From assembly GCA_019314185.1 (NCBI GenBank), contig JAFCZU010000332.1, positions 1 to 6,692 on the forward strand: 6,692 bases of DNA, given 5' to 3'. This DNA is from Deltaproteobacteria bacterium. Lineage in GTDB: Bacteria > Desulfobacterota > Desulfobacteria > Desulfobacterales > ETH-SRB1. The translations under genes and the position numbers were made by a program. The notes under the pieces were generated by a model. The model had not been told where the DNA came from and did no database searches. It was given only the letters and a program-made list of their open reading frames with translations. Shown here piece by piece: positions 1-6,468 of this stretch (within the stretch, counting starts at the first letter, position 1; every line of letters starts with the position of its first letter).

Positions 1-1940
1 TTATCCTGGCTTGCCTTTGAAGGTATCAGGTGGGTTATTGAAAACCTTGGGCCGGATCACATCCTGTATCCCTCTTTGATAGATCAGCCCCTGGTTAACG
101 AATACCTGAAACAAGAATGGAAAACAGGAGACTTTTCATCATATAACAAAGCAAAGGGGATAGCGTCTTTTCCGAATAAATTCCTTTTTCTTGTGCCTTT
201 AACCTATGTGGAAGCTATTGGAGACGATCTTTCCGAACATATCAATAATGAGTGGCTGAAATTGAGCAGTATGGTTGAAAATCAAAACAAAATTCAGATT
301 ACTGGGATCTTCAATGGTCGACTGTCAAGCTTCTCGATAAGAAAGACAAAGATGAGTTTTCTGAACTGCTGGCGGAAAAAAGCTACTCAGAGCAATATCA
401 GACACTAAAAATTTTCAATGAGCTGATCAAGGATAAACCTTATTATGAAAACAGCGGTCGTGGCATGCTTTACTCTGTATCACATGCCCTGGTTCAATCA
501 GCTCTGGCAGCCCAGAAGTCACAAAAAAAGGTTACAAGATCGCCTGAACCTGGTGAAAAATGTCACCTGTGCGGAGAATTTGAGGTGTTGCATTCAACAA
601 AACATCTGGAAGGGGTTTCTGCTGCCGAGTATAAAGAAGATATAAAACAATTCCGGAAAAATTTAAAAAAATCATGGACAGGCGAATATGATTTTAATGA
701 CAATGAAAGTCTTTGCTCAGTATGTATGATCAAAAGAATAGCATACAAGGCGCTGCAAAAGGAAAAAAATCATATTCTTTGCGCCAGCTTTAAAGGTGTG
801 GAATATTTTCCCTCAACAACGCAATTGGCCTTCTATAATAAGTTTGAAAGAGAGGGTATAATCAAGAAAAAAGAACAATACAAAATAGCGCAAAAAGCTC
901 ACGACGAGAAGAATGAAAAAGCGGAAAACAGGGACCGCTACTTTGCAATACTTCTCATGGACGGCGATCATATGGGAAAGCTGGTTAATGGCGAAACCAT
1001 TGCGTCAACATGGGAATCGGTAATGCATCCAGAAATTGTGGAAAGATTAAAACAGCCTGAATTTGACGAAAAATACAAAACAGCATGGAATAATATATTT
1101 ATAAATCACCCCAAACGGCTGCTTACTCCGTCGATTCATGCGGCTATATCAGAATCATTGGGGGATTTTTCCATTTACGGAGTTGATCGCATTATAAAAA
1201 ATAATGACGGGCGGCTGATTTATGCTGGAGGTGATGATGTTTGTGCTGTCTTGCCGGTTGACACGGGTTTAAAAGCCGCAGAGGAGATACAAAAATATTA
1301 TAATTCCTTTTTCAGGATTATTTCAGGTCAAAAAAATGAAACTATCGGCAACAGATGGAACGTGGAACACGGCAAAATGTCGCTATGTCTCGGAGAAGGA
1401 GACGATATATCTATTTCTGCAGGTATTTTGATTTGCCACCATAAGGAAAGTTTGTCTCAGATGATTGCAGACGCTCATCATCTTCTTGACGATAAAGCCA
1501 AAGCAGAAACTAGACGTAATGCCTGCGCTATTGAGCTTAGAAAGCGCTCAGGAGGCTCGCGGTATTTTGCCAGAAAATGGGATGAAAGCAAAGCCTGGGA
1601 ATCATTTCACCGGATCGGAGAATTAATAAGTAATAAAAACAATAGAAAAATTTCCGCTTCCTTGGTTTACAGGCTGGAACAATTCAGAACCGGAATAGAA
1701 GCGATATTAAAAAAGGATGATTACAAGAATCTTTTGACTAATTTTATAAAAAAGCAGCTTGATCGTTCCATGCTGGATGCAGGAAAAAACAGTAAAGAGG
1801 AACTCAACGAATTTGCTGAAAAAATAGTCGATATCGTTGTAGTAAAAAACCAGGATAACAAGCGTACTTTTGAGCCGGAAGGCTTGATAGTCGCCGGATT
1901 TATCGCCAGGGAGGTGAATAATGAACTGGTACAGCTTTGA
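1..1940 (+). CDS. cas10: Cas10/Cmr2, type III-B large subunit (5'-partial, frameshifted near 290)
   Basis: This is the large subunit of the Cmr complex: its Palm domains make cyclic oligoadenylate when target RNA is bound. The coding sequence enters the window in frame 1, with no start and no HD nuclease domain visible, and stays open to a stop at 406-408. Homology-like sequence passes to frame 3 near 284-303 and continues to TGA at 1938-1940, giving about 645 residues here; whole Cmr2 proteins are usually 850-1000. Frame 1 shows the Cmr2-style YPSL and FPNKFLFLVP segments. Frame 3 shows DYWDLQW, a four-Cys zinc ribbon (CHLC at 561-572, CSVC at 714-725), the first Palm motif DGDHMGK (960-980), the cyclase GGDD (1227-1238), and a helical C-terminal domain. 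Intact GGDD predicts active messenger synthesis if a full protein is made. The end overlaps cmr3 by 20 nt. An internal ATG at 465 starts the longest intact piece (491 aa) but would lack the first part of the protein. Identity is very secure; whether the gene is functional is not. Confidence 0.93.
279..305 (+). other. Frameshift site in cas10 (frame 1 to frame 3)
   Basis: Frame 3 is closed by stops at 246, 249 and 276, and frame 1 stops at 406, so the change must fall between 279 and 405. Protein sense places it near the two A4 runs at 284-287 and 289-292. Adding one A to the second run gives a continuous reading (NKNSDYWDLQW) with no residues missing, so one base seems to be lacking. No canonical X-XXY-YYZ slippery heptamer is present in the zero frame, so programmed frameshifting is less likely than a true deletion or a homopolymer sequencing error. 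Confidence 0.85.
1908..1916 (+). promoter_or_regulatory. Ribosome binding site of cmr3 inside the end of cas10
   Basis: AGGGAGGTG lies 4 nt before the ATG at 1921, still within cas10 codons. It is a near-consensus Shine-Dalgarno site and supports this start for cmr3 despite the 20-nt overlap. Cmr3 could therefore be initiated independently even if the frameshifted cas10 is not fully translated. Confidence 0.75.
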
Positions 1941-2850
1941 ACCGGCAGACACTCTTTTTTTTAAGGGTGCCGAACCCATGAATATTGGGGAAAATCATAC
2001 AGCAACAGCCAATTTTCCGCCGCCTGCACGTACTCTGGAAGGCGCATTGAGAACCACAATTCTGAAGCAGAATAAAATATCGGTTGATCAGTATTATGAC
2101 AATAATATTGACGGTGAGTTGCTGGACATAATAGGCCCGGCAGATAAACAGGCAGGTTTTTCAGTTATTGGCCCTTTGTTTGAGAGGAATGAGACGATCT
2201 ATGTGCCGGCACCGTATTCGTGGTGTTTTGATAAAGATGACGGGAAAAAAGAGAAAGTAAAAATATATAAAAGTCGTTTGATAAAAACCAGCTTGATAAA
2301 AACCTCTTTGAAAAATATTTTTTGGGCCAAGGGAAAAAAAGGAGCATTGGAAACTCTGGGCGGAAAATGGATCTCTTTATCCGACTTATATTCTCAAAAC
2401 AATATCGTTTTTAGAAAAGAGATTAATGATTTTTATCATGTTGAAAACAGAACCGGCATTGCCCTTGACAGTAATAGGAGTGTAAGAATTCATCATTTAT
2501 ACTCTTTCAGTCATGCAAGGCTTAACAAAAATATAAAACTGATATTTGGTTTGGATAAGTATTTGCCGATTTCAGATAATGGAGTCTTGAATCTGGGGGC
2601 TGAACAAAGGTTCGGATTATACAGCAAGATGCCAGATATTAATTTTAAGATGGGCAGTTCCGGCCTGTTTATGTCTATTTCGCAGACAGCAGGCACAGGG
2701 CAGGCAAACGAGTCGGTTGTTGCGACCGGGAAAATTCAATATCAGGGTGGATGGGATATGAAAAAAGGTTTCCACAAGCCAATGACAGGATTTTTTCCGC
2801 CAGGCAGTGTTTTTAACGACAAACTAAATGATAATTTTATAGAAATATAG
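1921..2850 (+). CDS. cmr3: Cmr3, type III-B RAMP protein
   Basis: Cmr3 is the Cas5-like subunit that sits next to Cas10 at the foot of the Cmr complex and holds the 5' tag of the crRNA. The 309-residue product is near the usual family length. The first RAMP half shows the family N-terminus, with a large aromatic/Pro-Asp start, FFKGAEPMNIG at residues 13-23 and FPPPARTLEGALR at 32-44. A LNLGAEQRFG segment follows near residues 223-232. The C-terminus has the Gly-rich YQGGWD then FPPGSVF (292-298), all typical of Cmr3. The start is supported by AGGGAGGTG just upstream. Residues 120-129 are an exact LIKTS tandem duplication, which is unusual but in frame. It overlaps cas10 by 20 nt and is followed after 9 nt by cmr4. 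Confidence 0.93.
   Translation: MNWYSFEPADTLFFKGAEPMNIGENHTATANFPPPARTLEGALRTTILKQNKISVDQYYDNNIDGELLDIIGPADKQAGFSVIGPLFERNETIYVPAPYSWCFDKDDGKKEKVKIYKSRLIKTSLIKTSLKNIFWAKGKKGALETLGGKWISLSDLYSQNNIVFRKEINDFYHVENRTGIALDSNRSVRIHHLYSFSHARLNKNIKLIFGLDKYLPISDNGVLNLGAEQRFGLYSKMPDINFKMGSSGLFMSISQTAGTGQANESVVATGKIQYQGGWDMKKGFHKPMTGFFPPGSVFNDKLNDNFIEI
2278..2307 (+). repeat. 15-nt imperfect tandem duplication within cmr3
   Basis: TTGATAAAAACCAGC is followed directly by TTGATAAAAACCTCT; the units differ only in two of the last three bases. They encode LIKTS twice, with a further Leu-Lys after. The unit length is a multiple of three, so the frame is kept. It lies in the middle of the protein between the two conserved RAMP regions, probably in a tolerant loop. 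Confidence 0.8.
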
Positions 2851-2859
2851 GGGGCGGTT

Positions 2860-3771
2860 ATGTTGAAAAAAGAATTATGTTCAATCTGTAAATTTTATGC
2901 GGTTTCGTCGATACATGCAGGCAGCGGCACTTCGACATCTGCCGTTGACTTGCCGATTCAAAGAGAACGGCACACAAACTGGCCGCACATCCAGGCATCC
3001 GGTGTGAAAGGGGCGTTCAGAGCGCATTTTAGAAATTTTGCAGATAAAAATAATGACAAACAACTTATCAATCTGGTTTTTGGTTCTGATAAACAGGACG
3101 GCTGGGATGAAAAAATAGATAATCTGCCAGGTGCGATGTCAGTATCAGACGCCAGGCTGTTTGCGTTTCCCATGCGGTCAAATATTGCGCCATTTGTTTG
3201 GGTGACCTGCCCCTCGGTTCTTAAAAGGCTTAAAACGGATTTGCAGTATATAGGTCTTGGCGAGGGAATGACAACCTATGAACAGGATATTCAGAAAGAT
3301 AATGCCGTCAGTATTGGAAGTGATAATATTTCTGGACAGGTAGTACTGGAAGATGCGGTTGTGAATGTATCCGATCAAAAAAGTGAAGACAAATTTTTTC
3401 AAATAGAAAGACTGCTTCTGATCTCCGATGAAATGTTCGATTATGCAGTCTCATATTGTACTGAAATTCAAACAAATATCAAAATCAACTCAAAAACAGG
3501 AACCGCAGAAGACGGGGCGCTGAGATACCAGGAATTCTTGTCTGCTGATTCTGTTTTATACGCGATTGTTCATTACAGCGGAAGAGATTTAGGCGAAATA
3601 AACAATGATGACAAGCAAAACCCGCTTGCTGATCTGGTAAAAGATATGAATGCTGAAATGATAAAAAATCATATAGAGAATACTATAAAGGATTTTATCC
3701 AAATCGGAGGTGATGAAACTCTTGGCAAGGGGATATGCAAACTCGAATGGATTAATGGGGGTGCAAAATGA
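2860..3771 (+). CDS. cmr4: Cmr4, backbone RAMP protein and target-RNA nuclease
   Basis: Cmr4 is the Cas7-like subunit present in several copies along the crRNA; it cuts bound target RNA at 6-nt steps. The 303-residue product matches the family length. Near the N-terminus it has HAGSGTSTSAVDLPIQRE (19-36), with D30 at the position of the catalytic Asp known in Cmr4, so slicing is predicted to be intact. A Lys/Arg-containing RAMP motif follows (PHIQASGVKGAFR, 42-54), where the more usual form reads SSLKGALR. The C-terminal Gly-rich loop GGDETLGKG (283-291) is a strong Cmr4 signature. The start has GGGGGCGG about 3 nt upstream (2850-2857), and there is no earlier start in frame close by. The final TGA overlaps the cmr5 ATG as ATGA. 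Confidence 0.95.
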   Translation: MLKKELCSICKFYAVSSIHAGSGTSTSAVDLPIQRERHTNWPHIQASGVKGAFRAHFRNFADKNNDKQLINLVFGSDKQDGWDEKIDNLPGAMSVSDARLFAFPMRSNIAPFVWVTCPSVLKRLKTDLQYIGLGEGMTTYEQDIQKDNAVSIGSDNISGQVVLEDAVVNVSDQKSEDKFFQIERLLLISDEMFDYAVSYCTEIQTNIKINSKTGTAEDGALRYQEFLSADSVLYAIVHYSGRDLGEINNDDKQNPLADLVKDMNAEMIKNHIENTIKDFIQIGGDETLGKGICKLEWINGGAK

Positions 3772-4175
3772 GAACACTTGGTCAAAAAAGGGCGGAGTTT
3801 GCTTTGGAAAAAGTGCTTGCAATACCTGAAGGCAGAAAGAAAGATTTCAAATCTTTTTCAGCAGGCGCGCCTTCAATGATTTTGCAAAACGGTTTTGGTC
3901 AGGCACTGGCGTTCTGGCTTTCAAAGGGAACTGATAAGGATTTGAAAATAAAAGAAGAGGATAAGCATATTGTTTTATTTGACATGATTTGGAAATGGCT
4001 TCCCCATGAAAAGGATGATGTGAAAAATAGATTTGTGGAAAAGGACAAAGCCAAAACCCGCACAGATTTGATCAGACAGTTATCCGGCATGGATCAGATT
4101 AAATACCTTACAGCCCAAAAAGAAACCCTTGCCCTGCTGGAATGGGTAAAAAGATACGCAAATGCCGAATTATAG
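3768..4175 (+). CDS. cmr5: Cmr5, small helical subunit
   Basis: Cmr5 is the small alpha-helical subunit that forms the second filament of the complex and helps hold the target RNA; it has no catalytic site. The 135-residue product is of usual size. Family features are the N-terminal QKRAEFALEKV helix (residues 6-16), the APSMILQNGFGQALAFW segment (about 33-49), and a C-terminal helical part ending in ALLEWVKRYA. The start is fixed by the ATGA overlap with cmr4 and a GGGGG run at 3757-3761. It overlaps cmr6 by 14 nt, which suggests coupled translation. Confidence 0.93.
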   Translation: MRTLGQKRAEFALEKVLAIPEGRKKDFKSFSAGAPSMILQNGFGQALAFWLSKGTDKDLKIKEEDKHIVLFDMIWKWLPHEKDDVKNRFVEKDKAKTRTDLIRQLSGMDQIKYLTAQKETLALLEWVKRYANAEL

Positions 4176-5307
4176 GGAGGCTGCCAAATCGTTTAGCAAG
4201 GGCAATTTTTCCCTATGGTTCAATAAATTTATTCCCCTGAATGATAAAACCAAATGCAAGCCGTGTGATCAACGCGGTAATGATAAGGAAGTTGTCCAAT
4301 ATTACGAATCCTTCTACAATGGGTTAAAAAATAACCTAACACTCAAGAAGCTGCTTGATGAAAAACAAAGAAGTCAGAAACAATTTTGCAAGATTTATGA
4401 AAACGCAGGCTATAAAATTATTAACTATCAAGCCGAATTAAAATCTCCCCTGATAACCGGAATTGGCCAGACTCACCCGAATGAAGTCGGGATGGTTTTT
4501 GATCATACTATCGGGATTCCTTATATACCTGCATCAAGTGTTAAAGGAATCGTAAGGTTTGCTTACATGCTGGAACTGATCAAAAGTGAAAACTTGGAAC
4601 AATTTTTAAATCGAGAAAAAGATGGCATCATTGAATCAATACCTGAAACAAAAATACCAGCAATTTTTGGCGGTGATTTGGAAACAGAAAAGTCAGGGAA
4701 GAGTGAGATTGAAAAACGAAGTGGCAGAGTTATTTTCCTTGACGCATACCCTGAAAAAGCACCTCATTTGCACGTTGATATAATGAATCCGCATTATGGT
4801 GACTATTATAGCGATGAAAAAGGAAAAATACCTCCCGCTGATTACCTTGCTCCAACCCCTATCAAGTTTTTAACAGTAAAGCCTGGAACAGTATTTACGT
4901 TCCGGGCATTGGCGCCAAATGACTCGTATTTTATAGAACCTGTGAAAACCGCTTTTCAAAAAGCACTTGAAGATGAAGGCGTGGGCGCAAAAACTGCTGT
5001 CGGTTACGGACGTTTTGAGATCAAGAAAGATCAAAACAGATTGACCGCAGCAACAAAACAAATTCAAAAAACCAAAAGCCCCGTAGAAAAAATGCTTGAA
5101 AATTTGTTTTTACTCAAAAAGACAGAAACAGGGCGGATTTCAGGTGAAATTGTGAACAAAATGGAAAAAGAACTCAAAAAAGTTGAAGATAAAGGAGCAA
5201 TAGCAAAAGCAATAAAAGAAAAATTAGGCACAAAGGGATTTAGAAAGCTTGACAGGAAGAAAGACGGATATCTTTCTAATCTGATCAAACAGTTAGATAA
5301 CTCTTAG
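4162..5307 (+). CDS. cmr6: Cmr6, terminal RAMP protein with a charged C-terminal extension
   Basis: Cmr6 is the Cas7-like subunit capping the 3' end of the crRNA filament. In this 381-residue product the RAMP core has SPLITGIG (95-102), IPYIPASSVKGIVR (119-132), FGG (169-171), FLDAYP (192-197), MNPHYGDYY (208-216) and the closing Gly-rich VGAKTAVGYGRF (274-285). This order and wording are characteristic of Cmr6. Residues from about 286 on are a Lys/Glu-rich helical extension beyond the usual core. The ATG at 4162 has only a weak ribosome site and overlaps cmr5 by 14 nt, so coupling is likely. A GGGAGG at 4175-4180 lies just after it, but no in-frame start follows that site, so 4162 is kept. 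Confidence 0.93.
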   Translation: MPNYREAAKSFSKGNFSLWFNKFIPLNDKTKCKPCDQRGNDKEVVQYYESFYNGLKNNLTLKKLLDEKQRSQKQFCKIYENAGYKIINYQAELKSPLITGIGQTHPNEVGMVFDHTIGIPYIPASSVKGIVRFAYMLELIKSENLEQFLNREKDGIIESIPETKIPAIFGGDLETEKSGKSEIEKRSGRVIFLDAYPEKAPHLHVDIMNPHYGDYYSDEKGKIPPADYLAPTPIKFLTVKPGTVFTFRALAPNDSYFIEPVKTAFQKALEDEGVGAKTAVGYGRFEIKKDQNRLTAATKQIQKTKSPVEKMLENLFLLKKTETGRISGEIVNKMEKELKKVEDKGAIAKAIKEKLGTKGFRKLDRKKDGYLSNLIKQLDNS

Positions 5308-5329
5308 GATTTGTCTGCAAACATACCTA

Positions 5330-5495
5330 ATGACCGAAGAGTTTTTCAGAAAATAATAAAACAAAGCTGGCGCTGAAAAAATACTGGGAAGCTCACGGAA
5401 AATGGAAAAAAAAGGAAGAAAGACAAAAGCGGTTCGCAGACAGATGGATAGAATTCAAAAAATCAAGGAAATTCTTGAAGAATCTTGAGGGATGA
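5330..5495 (+). pseudogene. Degenerate Lys-rich small ORF, possible detached Cmr6-type tail
   Basis: Frame 3 is open from 5334 to TGA at 5493-5495 (53 codons) but has no ATG, GTG or TTG early in it. It reads like real protein, with LALKKYWEAHGKWKK followed by RFADRWIEF, and has three Trp. An ATG at 5330 in frame 2 gives MTEEFF and then stops at 5354. Removing one T from the T5 run at 5342-5346 would join this ATG to frame 3 as a 54-residue protein. There is no Shine-Dalgarno site before 5330. The KYW-x3-GKWK pattern resembles, to my memory, C-terminal tails of some type III RAMP proteins, so it could be a lost end of cmr6 (whose own frame stops at 5305). The function is unknown and this call is tentative. 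Confidence 0.3.
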
Positions 5496-5532
5496 GGAAG
5501 TTATTTTGTCCCCATCCATAGCAAAGGCAAAC

Positions 5533-6468
5533 ATGAACCATCAATTAAAACAGATTCGGTTAGCAGCGCTTAAGGAATGTTCTCCATGGGTTTGGGCAGC
5601 AATTGCCATACTTAGCGCAAATTTGACATCCAGTGTTATCTGGGAGACTTTAAATATTTGGACTGATGGAGAGAAGAGTAATATTTCATTCTGGCACATT
5701 ATCTTGCATGTCAGCTTTTGTATTCTTTTTGTATCATTGGTGGTGAAATTTTACCGTAATAGAAATAAATTTTTCCCGCCTCGCACAAGACGTTTTTCAA
5801 ATAAAGAGGCTGAAAAGAGGAAACATCTTATACTCTTTCTTTCAAGTCTTGATACCACGAGAAGCAATTGCGTTAATGGAGTCCCAGAGGGATTGGAACT
5901 TCATTTTGATAATATTACTGAAGATCTTGAAATTATGAAAAAAGCCAAGGAGGACGGGGTGCGGTGGAATTGGGAAATGCCATTACGAGCTATTAACCAT
6001 CATTTGGGAATGCTGGAAACAATAACGCTCATTTGTTCCGAAAAATCTCTTAAACAAGCACACTTATTTCTTAATATTTGCAGAAAATACAATGAGCTTA
6101 AGAGTATCCACTTTTATCTATTGCTCCAAAAAAAATGTGAGCAAAAACATTTAGACATAGCCTTTATAGATCGTGCTAATGACTTCAAATCTAAGGAGTT
6201 TATTGATTTTCAAGGACTGGATTTTGAGAGCTTTGATAAACTTACCGATGCCTTTGTATATCTACTTCAGCTTGATATGTTTAAAAAAGCTGAAGTAGAT
6301 ATCATGATTGATATTACCGGAGGACAAAAGCCAACCAGCATTGTAGGGGCGGCAATAACTTTCAACCAAAAAATAAAAGCCCAGTATATACAAACAGGCG
6401 ATGAAAATCGTGCCCTCAGTTATGATGTCATACTTGCTTCTTCACACACAGGAGGCTTCGGACTTTGA
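5533..6468 (+). CDS. Predicted membrane-anchored CARF-domain protein (type III accessory effector)
   Basis: The 311-residue protein probably senses the cyclic oligoadenylate made by Cas10. Two hydrophobic segments (about 19-40 and 51-73) are followed by a basic stretch (R75, R77, K79, R84, R86, R87), predicting both termini in the cytoplasm with a short outer loop. From residue 97 on the pattern is that of a CARF Rossmann domain: strand KHLILFLSSL, helix region WEMPLRAINHH (147-157), strand ITLICSEKS, then IDITGGQKPTS (259-269), whose TGG-x-K-x-x-S is the CARF ligand-loop signature. No HEPN, PD-(D/E)xK, TIR or protease motif is evident, so action on the membrane is inferred. I cannot match it to a named family; Cam1-like and other TM-CARF proteins are the obvious comparisons. 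ATG 5533 follows an AAAGG at 5523-5527; an in-frame TTG at 5485 would add 16 residues but has no ribosome site. It overlaps csx3 by 4 nt. Confidence 0.8.
   Translation: MNHQLKQIRLAALKECSPWVWAAIAILSANLTSSVIWETLNIWTDGEKSNISFWHIILHVSFCILFVSLVVKFYRNRNKFFPPRTRRFSNKEAEKRKHLILFLSSLDTTRSNCVNGVPEGLELHFDNITEDLEIMKKAKEDGVRWNWEMPLRAINHHLGMLETITLICSEKSLKQAHLFLNICRKYNELKSIHFYLLLQKKCEQKHLDIAFIDRANDFKSKEFIDFQGLDFESFDKLTDAFVYLLQLDMFKKAEVDIMIDITGGQKPTSIVGAAITFNQKIKAQYIQTGDENRALSYDVILASSHTGGFGL
6258..6302 (+). repeat. Perfect 16-bp inverted repeat inside the CARF gene
   Basis: ATATCTACTTCAGCTT at 6258-6273 is the exact reverse complement of 6287-6302, with a 13-nt loop (6274-6286). The stem is in coding sequence, in frame through YLLQLDMFKKAEVDI, directly before the ITGGQK motif. 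It is not followed by a U run, so it is not an intrinsic terminator. It ends 162 nt before the csx3 start and could fold in the mRNA. Confidence 0.85.
6450..6455 (+). promoter_or_regulatory. Ribosome binding site of the csx3-like gene
   Basis: AGGAGG lies 9 nt before TTG 6465, inside the last codons of the CARF gene. A consensus site at ideal spacing decides for the TTG start: the next codons, Ile-Ile-Ile-Asp, begin the first strand of the protein and no ATG in this frame is nearby. Confidence 0.8.

Noticed and set aside
284..294. Programmed -1 frameshift site at AAAACAAAATT in cas10
   Set aside because: In the zero frame (CAA AAC AAA ATT) no X-XXY-YYZ heptamer exists and slipped pairing would be poor; no strong downstream stem was seen.
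445..645. 66-residue ORF in frame 1 overlapping cas10
   Set aside because: It lies in the wrong frame across the Cas10 zinc-ribbon coding region and shows no family features.
2300..2330. AAAAATATTTTTT palindrome in cmr3
   Set aside because: Simple A/T symmetry within codons for Lys-Asn-Ile-Phe; not distinctive.
4175..4180. GGGAGG as the ribosome site of a later cmr6 start
   Set aside because: No ATG, GTG or TTG follows it in frame at usable distance, so ATG 4162 is the only reasonable start.
5471..5483. Palindrome ATTCTTGAAGAAT as an operator
   Set aside because: Six-base arms in AT-rich DNA are expected by chance, and no promoter elements around it are convincing.
5308..5484. Intrinsic terminator or CRISPR array between cmr6 and the CARF gene
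   Set aside because: No GC-rich stem followed by a U run and no direct repeats with regular spacing were found.
5402..5488. 28-residue ATG-started ORF in frame 2
   Set aside because: It has no good ribosome site, is almost all Lys/Arg/Glu, and overlaps the more protein-like frame 3; probably a by-product of A-rich DNA.
5986..6003. RAINHH in the CARF protein fits R-x4-H, the HEPN RNase motif
   Set aside because: It lies inside the predicted CARF domain between its first two strands, not in a separate all-helical HEPN domain, so it is most likely coincidental.
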